Made by a program: the position numbers and the translations under genes
Shown here: positions 1 through 6,970 of the stretch, one piece after another
Layout of the letters: each line of letters opens with the position of its first letter
Position numbering within the stretch: the first letter of the stretch is position 1
Notes under the pieces: generated by a model
The model's input: the letters and a program-made list of their open reading frames with translations, nothing else
What the model was told of the DNA's origin: nothing
The model's database searches: none
Assembly (NCBI RefSeq): GCF_014646255.1
Contig: NZ_BMNC01000003.1
Location: forward strand, 248,001 to 312,000
Source of the DNA: Lentzea pudingi
GTDB lineage: Bacteria; Actinomycetota; Actinomycetes; Mycobacteriales; Pseudonocardiaceae
Direction of reading: 5' to 3'
DNA length: 64,000 bases

Positions 1-282
1 TGTCGGGCATGAGAAGAGGGGTACCCCGAAACAGGCTCCGCCAGTCGTGGACGACAACACGATTGAACGCGCCCGGACGTGAGTGCAGTTCGGGTTCCAT
101 GACGGCGGAGTGAACTCTTCCCAGATCACGAGGGCGCGGTTGTACCTCGCAGCGAATGGGCATAGCGTGGGGAGGGATTTCGCAAACATCGATCATTTCA
201 GGCGAGGTAGTACTACGGGTTTTCCGGGTGGGGCAGCGGCTCGCGTCGGCGCTTTTCGCGGTGGGCCGATCGGAGCGTCACG
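1..282. other. Upstream region, no gene seen
   Basis: I see no convincing coding sequence here; open frames are short and have no recognisable product. It is the leader of the STAS gene that starts at 283. A GGGGTACCCC palindrome lies near the left end, and a weak GGTT-N16-GGGCAT sequence at about 138-163 could be a degenerate SigB-type promoter, but the match is too poor to call. Confidence 0.4.
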
Positions 283-687
283 ATGAATCATCATTTCGAC
301 GAGCCACCGGACGTGCTGAACACCCGGATCGTCACACTCGGCGAGGTCGTGGTGGTCGAGCTGGCCGGCGAGCTCGACATGCTGACCTTCGAGGAACCGC
401 TCGCCAGGGTGCTCGAGGTCCTGGACCAGGCCCCGTCCGGACTCGCGATCGACCTCCGCGCGGTGAGCTTCTTCGGCTCCTCCGGCATCAACCTGTTGCT
501 GACCGTGCAGGAACGGGCCGGGCGGGACGGCATCCCCCTCGGAGTCGTCGCGGACCAGCCCGCCGTGCTGCGACCGCTGGCGATGACCATGGTCGACCGG
601 CAGCTCGCGATGTTCACTGACCGGAGCGACGCGCTCCTCGCACTCCACGCGCTGCCCGCTGTCAAGCGGTTCGGCGGTAGCCGGTAG
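283..687 (+). CDS. STAS-domain anti-sigma factor antagonist
   Basis: A single STAS domain fills the 134 residues, the usual size for RsbV/SpoIIAA-type antagonists. Such proteins bind and sequester a Ser/Thr kinase-like anti-sigma factor when unphosphorylated. The motif FFGSSGIN at residues 63-70 carries the serine pair at the usual phosphorylation position (the canonical form is F-x-DSSG; here Gly replaces Asp). The ATG at 283 follows a GGAGCG-type ribosome site. It converges directly, with no gap, on the RsbW-like gene 688-1095. Family assignment is firm; its actual partner among the many ATPases in this island is unknown. Confidence 0.88.
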   Translation: MNHHFDEPPDVLNTRIVTLGEVVVVELAGELDMLTFEEPLARVLEVLDQAPSGLAIDLRAVSFFGSSGINLLLTVQERAGRDGIPLGVVADQPAVLRPLAMTMVDRQLAMFTDRSDALLALHALPAVKRFGGSR

Positions 688-1095
688 TCAGACCGTGCCG
701 GGGCAGGGGACGAGCGCCCAGACGGACTTCCCGAGGGCCCGCCGCACGACGCCCCACCGCTGCGCGAGCTCGTCGACGAGGATCAGGCCGCGGCCTCGTC
801 CCGAATCGGCTGACCACGGCCGCAGTACCGGGCGTTTCGACGAGGAGTCGTCGACCTCGATCCCGACGACGTGCGGCCTGGCCCACTCGTACAGGTGGAG
901 TTGTGCCGGGAAGCGACCGTGGTCGTAGACGTTCGACACCAGTTCGGTGATCACCAGTACCACGTCGAGGGCATCGTCGTCGTGCAGAGTGGACAGGGCC
1001 GAAAGCGCCCACCGGCGAATTGCGGTGATGTCGGCGACACCGCCGTCGAGTTCCAGGACCCGCGAGGTGTCCGGAGGCTTTTCGCCGTTCGTCAA
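688..1095 (-). CDS. RsbW-like ATP-binding anti-sigma regulator
   Basis: A 135-residue GHKL ATPase of the HATPase_c_2 type. The N-box is ITELVSNVYDH (Asn55) and the G-box is around SGRGRGLILVDEL (99-110). Proteins of this size act as anti-sigma factors or serine kinases of STAS antagonists in partner switching. It is a close relative of the gene at 10970-11377 in this window (same opening pattern, RVLELDGGVADITAIRRWA versus HVLGLDRDVADIAAVRRWA). A SigB-type promoter lies just upstream at 1122-1147. The sigma factor it controls is not in the window. Confidence 0.88.
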   Translation of the reverse strand: MTNGEKPPDTSRVLELDGGVADITAIRRWALSALSTLHDDDALDVVLVITELVSNVYDHGRFPAQLHLYEWARPHVVGIEVDDSSSKRPVLRPWSADSGRGRGLILVDELAQRWGVVRRALGKSVWALVPCPGTV

Positions 1096-1121
1096 AATGC
1101 CGCACCCTTCGTCGCGGTTAA

Positions 1122-1147
1122 CCTACCCCGCGACATTCGGGCGAAAC
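1122..1147 (-). promoter_or_regulatory. SigB/SigF-type promoter of the RsbW-like gene
   Basis: Read on the minus strand: GTTT (1147-1144), 15-nt spacer, GGGTAG (1128-1123). This matches the actinobacterial stress sigma consensus GTTT-N14-18-GGGTAY. It would place transcription start about 20 nt before the start codon at 1095. The match is seen directly; use by a stress sigma factor is inference. Confidence 0.6.
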
Positions 1148-1162
1148 GTCGGCGAATTCCGT

Positions 1163-1579
1163 TCAGCCCGCCGCTCTGCCGCCCCCGCTCACGCGCAGGG
1201 CGCGCTCGACGTCCGGACACAGCTCGAACACCTGGTCCAGCCCGGACACCGTGAGCGGGCGCACCACCTTCCGGTGCGCCGCCACGATCCGCAACGGGGT
1301 CCGCGCGGCTCGGGCGGCGCGGTGGTGCTCCAGCAGCTCGTCGAGGCCGCTGGACCCGAGGAAGGTGACCCCGGACAGGTCCACGACCACCGGGAACGGC
1401 GGCGTCGCGATCGCCAGCGCGACCCGCAGCTCCTGCCGGAGCACGGCCACCGTGTCCTGGTCGATCTCGCCGGTGACCCGCACGACGACGGAGAGCGCGT
1501 GGACCTCACGCTGCACCTGCAGCTGGAGGTGGGAGGTTTCGATCACAGCGGAGACTCCTCGTCCCTCGCCATCCGACAT
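1163..1579 (-). CDS. STAS-domain anti-sigma factor antagonist
   Basis: A 138-residue STAS protein. The motif VVVDLSGVTFLGSSGLDELL (residues 64-83) is the classic antagonist signature with the phospho-acceptor serines at about 76-77. The first 15 residues are a loosely conserved extension, so a start slightly downstream is possible. It lies 67 bp upstream of the RsbW-like gene 688-1095 in the same direction, so the two may form an antagonist/kinase pair, although the promoter-like sequence between them allows separate expression. Confidence 0.87.
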   Translation of the reverse strand: MSDGEGRGVSAVIETSHLQLQVQREVHALSVVVRVTGEIDQDTVAVLRQELRVALAIATPPFPVVVDLSGVTFLGSSGLDELLEHHRAARAARTPLRIVAAHRKVVRPLTVSGLDQVFELCPDVERALRVSGGGRAAG

Positions 1580-1674
1580 GGGATGTAAGGACGCAGCTGC
1601 ACGCTGAACTGCTCACCTCGAACTGTAGCCGACGAAACGAAGACCGCAACCGCTCCGGCGCGGCGGGCCCGCGT

Positions 1675-2235
1675 TCAACGCCTCCGATACCGCGCCAGGG
1701 CCGCGCCGCCGGGGAACGTCCGGGTCTCCACCAGGGTCAGCTCCACGAAGCCGGCCAGCTCGGTGAAGAACGGCGTGCCGCCGCCCACCAGGACCGGGTG
1801 GGTGACGACCTCGTACTCGTCGACGAGCCCGGCACGCACGGCCGTCCCGGCCAGCGTCGCACCACCGACCCTCATCGGCCCGCCGTCCTCCGCCCTGAGC
1901 CGGGCGATCTCGGCGATCGCGTCGCCCGTGACCACGCGGGTGTTCCAGCCGGCCTCGAACGCCGTGGAGGAGAACACCACCTTCGGCGTGTCCCGCCAGT
2001 TCCGCGCGAACGCGACCTCGGCCGCGGTGGCGCCCGGCCGCTGGTCACCCGTCGGCCAGTGGGAGCTCATCGTCTCCCACAGCATGCGCCCGTACAGGAA
2101 CACCTCGACAGCCTGCTCCTGTTCGAGCCACCACTGGAACAGCTCGTCGCTCGACGCGCCCCAGTCGATGCCGCCGCCGGGCGCGGCGATGTAGCCGTCC
2201 AGGCTCAGGTTCATGCCGTAGATGAGTTTTCGCAT
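1675..2235 (-). CDS. RibD C-terminal/dihydrofolate reductase family protein
   Basis: A 186-residue protein with the DHFR-like fold of the RibD C-terminal family. It opens RKLIYGMNLSLDGYIA, has the LYGRMLWETM segment around residues 47-56, and the NADPH-site pattern MRVGGATLAGTAVRAGLVDEY near 120-140. Actinobacteria carry many such stand-alone paralogues; most have no proven substrate and are not the housekeeping DHFR. It is preceded by a GGAGGAT ribosome site. Its position after the CheR gene looks incidental, with 68 bp between them. Confidence 0.85.
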   Translation of the reverse strand: MRKLIYGMNLSLDGYIAAPGGGIDWGASSDELFQWWLEQEQAVEVFLYGRMLWETMSSHWPTGDQRPGATAAEVAFARNWRDTPKVVFSSTAFEAGWNTRVVTGDAIAEIARLRAEDGGPMRVGGATLAGTAVRAGLVDEYEVVTHPVLVGGGTPFFTELAGFVELTLVETRTFPGGAALARYRRR

Positions 2236-2303
2236 GGAGCCATCCTCCAGTCAGCCGGTCTTGGACGTGTGGACCGGCGCGACGCGGAGAACTCATCGGT
2301 GGC

Positions 2304-4157
2304 TCAGTCGTTCTGCTGCTCCATGACCAGGATCGCTCCGGCGGGTTCACCGAGGTTGTCGCGCAACGAGCTGCACACCACGCGGATGACCACCTCACGT
2401 CCGCGCCGGTTCACCGCGGCCATCTTGACCTCGTCGATGAACGCGGGGTCGGCCAGCGCCGACCGCACGATCGGCCGGAGGTCGGCCACCGGGAGCCCGA
2501 TGTCGAGGTTGAGCAGGTGCTCGCCCTCCGCCTCGTCGCGGCGCACGCCCCACAGTTCCTCGGCGCCGCGGTTCCAGGCGAGCACCCGCATCTGCAGGTC
2601 TAGCACGACGACGCCGGCGCGCAGCGAGGTGAGGATGGACTCGAGGAACTCGTTGACCTGGTCGAGTTCGGCGGTGCGTTCGCGCAGGGTGTCGTTGATG
2701 GTCTGGAGCTCGTCGTTGGTCGACTGGAGCTCCTCGTTCATCGTCTCCAGTTCCTCGTTCGTGGACTGGAGCTCCTCGTTGGTGGTCTCCAGCTCCTCCA
2801 CTGTGGACTGGAGCTCCTCGTTCGTGGTCTCCAGTTCCTCGTTGGTGGACTGGAGTTCCTCGTAGGCCGATTCGAGCTGGCGGTTGGCGAACTCGAGGTC
2901 CTCCAGCAGCCTGCGCGCGGACGTCACGTCGTGGAACACCACGGACACGCCCAGAACCGCGTTGTCGGTGCCGACGAGCGGGTTGACGTGGATCTCGAAC
3001 CACAGCGACTCGCCCGGCGCGCGCATCCACTCGACGTCCTTGACGCGCAACGACTTGCGCTCCAGCCGGGCCTGCTCGACGTAGCCGCGCAGCTCGATCG
3101 GGCGGTAGGAGATGTCGAGGTCGCGCAACGGCCGGCCGGCGTCCTTGGCCGTGAGGCCGAACGTGGTCTGCGCCTGCTGGTTGGCGAGCGCCACCACGTC
3201 GTCGGCGGTCACGACGACCTGGGCGACCGGACTCGCCGAGAACGCGTGCTCCCGCAGCTCGTCGATGCCCGCGACGTCCACCCTGCGATCGTGCGCGATC
3301 GGGTAGGACGCGAAGCTGCCGGCATGGCCGGATCCGTTGGGCGCCTTGCGGAAGATGCGCCGCTTGAGGTCGATGGGGTCGAAGATGCGGCTGTGGCTCA
3401 GCAGCATCTCGGCCTTGCCCAGGAACAGCACGCCCTTCGGCACGAGGGCGAAGTGGAACCGGCCCAGGATCTTGGACTGGGTCTCCTGGTTGAAGTACAT
3501 CAGCGTGTTGCGGCACACGAGCAGGTCGATTCGTGAGATCGGCGCGTCCTGCACGAGGTCGTTGCGGCCGAAGATGATCGAGCGGCGCAGGTCCTTGCGG
3601 AAGCTGTATCGCCCGTTCTGCGGCTCGAAGTACTTGGCGGTGAGCTCCGGCGGCACGTCCCGCAGGTCGCGTTCGCCGTAGCCGGCGAGCCGGGCCTGGG
3701 TCAGCGCCTCGTTGTCCACGTCGGTGGCGTAGATCTTCACCTGCTGCCGGAACCGGTCGGTGCCGAGCGCCTCGGCGAGCGCGATCGCGAGGCTGTAGGC
3801 CTCCTCACCGGACGCGCAGCCGGCGCTCCACACCCGGATCGGGTCGTCCGGCCCGCGTTCGGCAAGGATCGCCGGGATCACTTCCTCACGCAGGTACGTC
3901 CACGTCTCGGTATCGCGGAAGAAGCCGGTGACGTTGATCAGGATGGTGTTGAACAACGCGTTGAACTCGTCGGCGTTGACCTGCAGCTGGTCGATGTAGT
4001 CGGCGTAGTTCTCCATGCCGACCTGACTCATCCGGTGACGTACGCGCCGTTGCAGACTCGTGCGCTTGTAACCGGTGAAGTCGAAGCCGCGTGACTCCTT
4101 GAGGTAGAGGAGGACTTCCTCGAAGGCCTGGTCGGGCGCCGGGCGACGGTCGTTCAC
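2304..4157 (-). CDS. CheR-type methyltransferase with PAS domains and a repeated coiled coil
   Basis: 617 residues. CheR N-terminal helices span about 10-65 and the SAM-binding methyltransferase about 75-275 (IRVWSAGCASGEEA at 107-120). A first PAS domain covers about 300-420, then a coiled coil of near-perfect heptads (ELQSTNEELETTNEELQST repeated) at about 425-505, then a second PAS domain at 510-617 (VVVLDLQMRVLAWNRGAEELWG). CheR normally methylates chemoreceptor glutamates, but no receptor or flagellar gene is near, and this architecture is known from large CheB/CheR-PAS sensors. It is last in the operon CheB - STAS/ATPase - CheR, with a 10-bp gap. Likely a cytoplasmic sensor module; substrate unknown. 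Confidence 0.87.
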   Translation of the reverse strand: MNDRRPAPDQAFEEVLLYLKESRGFDFTGYKRTSLQRRVRHRMSQVGMENYADYIDQLQVNADEFNALFNTILINVTGFFRDTETWTYLREEVIPAILAERGPDDPIRVWSAGCASGEEAYSLAIALAEALGTDRFRQQVKIYATDVDNEALTQARLAGYGERDLRDVPPELTAKYFEPQNGRYSFRKDLRRSIIFGRNDLVQDAPISRIDLLVCRNTLMYFNQETQSKILGRFHFALVPKGVLFLGKAEMLLSHSRIFDPIDLKRRIFRKAPNGSGHAGSFASYPIAHDRRVDVAGIDELREHAFSASPVAQVVVTADDVVALANQQAQTTFGLTAKDAGRPLRDLDISYRPIELRGYVEQARLERKSLRVKDVEWMRAPGESLWFEIHVNPLVGTDNAVLGVSVVFHDVTSARRLLEDLEFANRQLESAYEELQSTNEELETTNEELQSTVEELETTNEELQSTNEELETMNEELQSTNDELQTINDTLRERTAELDQVNEFLESILTSLRAGVVVLDLQMRVLAWNRGAEELWGVRRDEAEGEHLLNLDIGLPVADLRPIVRSALADPAFIDEVKMAAVNRRGREVVIRVVCSSLRDNLGEPAGAILVMEQQND

Positions 4158-4167
4158 GTGCGCAAAC

Positions 4168-4911
4168 CTACCTTCTCGGCTCGAGCCCCAGCACGGCCCA
4201 CACGATCTTGCCCCCGCCGGAGGACGGGGTGGTGCCCCAGGCGACGCACATCCTGTCGATCAGTTCCATTCCCCGGTGCCCCGGCACACCCGGCCGGGCG
4301 GCGGTCCGGACCGGGACAGCGAGACTGTCGTCGCGGACGGCGAGGGACAGCCCGGAGGGCCGGAGCTCGATGCGCAGAGCGGACTCGGACCCGGCGTGCC
4401 GGACCGCGTTCTCGACGAGCTCGGTGACCACGACGAGCGCGTCGTCGACGAGCGCGGGCAGCTGCCAGTCCTGGCAGGCGTCGCGCACCTCCTCGCGCGC
4501 CAGCAACGCCGCCACGAGTGACTTCGGCAGGTTCAGCCGCCGGTACCGGCGCGGTGGTGGTTCCGCGGCGCGGCCGAGTGCCGCCGCCAGGTCGGCCGAG
4601 GTGGCCACGTGCCGGGACACGCCGCTGCGTTTGAGGTCGTGTCGGTGCATGTCGGTCTCGGCGACGAGCACCACCGGGATGTCCGGCCACTGCGAGATCC
4701 TCATCCAGACCGTGGTGAACACGGCGAGCATGGCCCGGCTGGCGGCCTCGAAGTCCGGGCCGAGGCGCACCACGAGCGCGACCGGCGTCCCCGCCGCCTG
4801 CTTGAGCAGCCCGTCGCGCAGAGACGCGTACGACGCGAGGTCCAACCGGCCCACGAGCGTCGCCACGACCACGCCGTCCAGCTCGGTCGTCTCCACGCTG
4901 ATGCCGGTCAC
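4168..4911 (-). CDS. STAS-ATPase fusion regulator
   Basis: 247 residues. A STAS-like domain (about 1-105) is joined to a GHKL ATPase (about 125-245) with N-box VVTELVENAVRHAG and G-box PGHRGMELIDRM. Fusion of antagonist and anti-sigma kinase modules in one chain is unusual. The STAS part has an AAS-x7-FTTVW motif instead of the canonical DSSG. The GTG start at 4911 overlaps the stop of the CheB gene (GTGA), so it is probably translationally coupled. It is a clear paralogue of 6209-6964, which has the same order and the same VFTTVWxRIS segment. It sits between cheB-like and cheR-like genes, which suggests that CheB/CheR signals reach a partner-switching output through it. Confidence 0.82.
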   Translation of the reverse strand: MTGISVETTELDGVVVATLVGRLDLASYASLRDGLLKQAAGTPVALVVRLGPDFEAASRAMLAVFTTVWMRISQWPDIPVVLVAETDMHRHDLKRSGVSRHVATSADLAAALGRAAEPPPRRYRRLNLPKSLVAALLAREEVRDACQDWQLPALVDDALVVVTELVENAVRHAGSESALRIELRPSGLSLAVRDDSLAVPVRTAARPGVPGHRGMELIDRMCVAWGTTPSSGGGKIVWAVLGLEPRR

Positions 4912-5909
4912 GCCTCAGCCTCCTCACGCAGCACGGGCTTGAGCAGGTGCTCTCGCAGCACCGAGGCCGCCGCCAGCGCCTCTTGCTCCTGGCTGTCGTA
5001 CCTCTCGGCGACGAGCTCCCGGCCGCCCCGACGGGAGTGCGACGCCATCCGCCGTGCGAGCGAGGTCTTCTCCTCCAGCGTGCGCAACGCCATCCACAAC
5101 GCGCGTTCCAGCCCGCCGTCGTACGCGTCGAGCAGGGCTTCCGGTGTCCAGCCGTGACCGACGAGGCAACGGTACTGCCCACCCCCGGCCGGCAGTTCGA
5201 CGAGGGACCCCGAGCAGTCCGGGCACGTGAGGTTCGTGGCCCTGCCGAGCCGGGGAACGTCGCCGAAGCCGGCTCCCGCGTCGTCGCGTGACACCTCGAC
5301 CTCCATCCGCAGCACCTCCGAGACCGGGCCTGCCCCGTCGAGCACGTCCTCGCCGACGCACCGCCCGACCAGCGCGCCCATCTCGGCCACCGGGACGACG
5401 TGGTCGACGGGGACGTGCCTCAGCACGTTGTCCGGCATGCCGGAGTAGAGCGCGTCTTCCGGCGACTGCACCAGCGCCAGGCCGCCTCTCGTCTTGATCG
5501 CGGCCATCCCGGCGGTGCCGTCGTCGAGCGTCCCGGACAGGACCACGCCGATCACGGCGGGTCCCGCCACCAGCGCGGCGGACCGGAACAGCACGTTGAC
5601 CGCCGGCCGGTGCCCGTTCTCCGCCGGCCCCCGGGAAAGCCGCAGCACACCGTCCTGCACCACGGTGTGGAAGCTCGGCGGGGCCACGTGGACCCGGCCG
5701 TGCTCGAGTGGCATGCCGTCGTGCACCGCGACGACCGGGAGCTCGCCGCTGCGCGCCAGGATGGCCGCCAGCGCCGACGAACCGCCCGCGGGCATGTGCA
5801 GCACGACCACCACCGCGGCGGACAGGTCCGCGGGTAGCCCGGCGACGAACGCCCGCAACGCCTCCACTCCACCGGCGGAGGCGCCGACGACCACCAGATC
5901 CCTGTGCAC
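4908..5909 (-). CDS. CheB-type methylesterase with C-terminal zinc ribbon
   Basis: 333 residues. The CheB esterase domain covers about 1-185 with the catalytic triad visible: Ser11 in VGASAGG, His38 in LHMP, and Asp130 in SGTLDDGTAG. There is no receiver domain, so it is not a classical chemotaxis CheB. The tail (about 225-260) has TCPDCSGSL followed by RCLVGHGW, a probable zinc-binding ribbon. It starts a three-gene run with the STAS-ATPase and CheR genes. A GTGT-N15-GGGTAA promoter-like sequence lies 34 bp upstream. CheB enzymes of this type in non-motile actinobacteria have no established substrate. Confidence 0.87.
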   Translation of the reverse strand: MHRDLVVVGASAGGVEALRAFVAGLPADLSAAVVVVLHMPAGGSSALAAILARSGELPVVAVHDGMPLEHGRVHVAPPSFHTVVQDGVLRLSRGPAENGHRPAVNVLFRSAALVAGPAVIGVVLSGTLDDGTAGMAAIKTRGGLALVQSPEDALYSGMPDNVLRHVPVDHVVPVAEMGALVGRCVGEDVLDGAGPVSEVLRMEVEVSRDDAGAGFGDVPRLGRATNLTCPDCSGSLVELPAGGGQYRCLVGHGWTPEALLDAYDGGLERALWMALRTLEEKTSLARRMASHSRRGGRELVAERYDSQEQEALAAASVLREHLLKPVLREEAEA

Positions 5910-5942
5910 GCGCGGCTCCTCACTCCTGTGATTCCGTCACGG

Positions 5943-5967
5943 TTACCCCAGGAGGGTGACATCACAC
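5943..5967 (-). promoter_or_regulatory. Possible SigB/SigF-type promoter of the CheB operon
   Basis: On the minus strand: GTGT (5967-5964), 15-nt spacer, GGGTAA (5948-5943). The -10 half is a full match to the stress-sigma consensus; the -35 half differs at one base from GTTT. It is located 34 bp before the CheB start. Confidence 0.45.
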
Positions 5968-6116
5968 GCGGACGTCCCGTCCAGATCCGCGCTCGCGGGC
6001 GCAGGTCGACTGCTCGGCACGAAAGCGTTACGGTACAAGCATCTGGCTTCGCGCCGTGGTCCGGGTTCAGCAGGCAGCCCGGTTCGTCCCGCCTTGCCGC
6101 ACAGGGAGAACCTCGT

Positions 6117-6209
6117 ATGCCTGAAACTCGCTTCACACCGGACGGCATCGCGTTCGCGAGCGTCGAGGAGTCCGGTGTCGTCGTGACCGGCGACGCCGGC
6201 GCCGGCTGA
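6117..6209 (+). CDS. Possible 30-residue leader ORF upstream of the STAS-ATPase gene
   Basis: An ATG preceded by AGGGAGAA opens a 30-codon frame (starting MPETRFTPDG, ending DAGAG) whose TGA overlaps the ATG of the next gene as TGATG. That is a typical translational-coupling junction. I do not recognise the peptide; it has no signal peptide or membrane helix. It could be a true small protein, a coupling leader, or chance. The ribosome site and the exact overlap favour translation. Confidence 0.4.
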   Translation: MPETRFTPDGIAFASVEESGVVVTGDAGAG

Positions 6210-6964
6210 TGACCGGCCCGCGGGGCGAGCAACGGCTGCGGTGCCACGTCGAGGAGCGCGGCAGGTGCGCGGTGATCCGCCCGGAAGGCGTTCTCGGGTA
6301 CACGACCTATCCGCTCCTGCGCGACTTCATGCTCAAGTGCGCCATCGAGCAGCCCCACGCGTTGATAGTCGACCTCAGCGGCACGACGATCGCCGCGAGC
6401 ACCGTGCTGAGCGTGTTCACCACGGTGTGGTTGCGCATCAGCGACTGGCCCGCCATCCCGGTGCTCGTCGCGACGGGGCCCGCCCACGCGGGACTCCTGC
6501 GCCGGTCGCCCATCCGCCGCTACGTGAGCGTGTTCGAGGGCGTGGACGAGGCGATCGAGAACGTCGACGAGCCGGCACCGCGCCGGCGCGCGTACCGGGT
6601 GCTGCCGCACGACCCGCGCAGCCCTGGCGCCGCCCGCGAGTTCGTGCGCCAGACGTGTGCGCAGTGGGAACTCTCCGGTGTCCTGATGCAGGACGCGGTG
6701 CAGATCGCGTCGGAACTCGTGCAGAACACGATGGAGCACACCGGGTCCGAGGCACGGCTGCGGCTCGAACTGCGGCGTGCGCGGCTGACCGTCGCGGTGG
6801 GCGACGACGACCCGGCTCCGGTGGTGCTCGCCGATCCGGGAAGTGACCGCGCCAACACCGGCCGGGGTGTGCACATCATCGCGCAGCTCGCGCGGACCTG
6901 GGGGTGCTTCGCGGACGAGGCCGACCGCCGCAAGACCGTGTGGGCGGTCGTCGGAACCCGCTGA
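6209..6964 (+). CDS. STAS-ATPase fusion regulator
   Basis: 251 residues with the same architecture as 4168-4911: a STAS-like domain (about 1-110, containing LIVDLSGTTIAASTVLSVF) followed by a GHKL ATPase (about 130-250; N-box IASELVQNTMEHTG, G-box TGRGVHIIAQL). Here the serine-containing DLSGTTIAAS segment is closer to a normal antagonist than in the paralogue. It converges on the hybrid kinase gene (6 bp apart) and is divergent from the CheB operon. Probable role: a self-contained antagonist/anti-sigma switch protein. The sigma factor is unknown. Confidence 0.82.
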   Translation: MTGPRGEQRLRCHVEERGRCAVIRPEGVLGYTTYPLLRDFMLKCAIEQPHALIVDLSGTTIAASTVLSVFTTVWLRISDWPAIPVLVATGPAHAGLLRRSPIRRYVSVFEGVDEAIENVDEPAPRRRAYRVLPHDPRSPGAAREFVRQTCAQWELSGVLMQDAVQIASELVQNTMEHTGSEARLRLELRRARLTVAVGDDDPAPVVLADPGSDRANTGRGVHIIAQLARTWGCFADEADRRKTVWAVVGTR

Positions 6965-6970
6965 GCGCGG

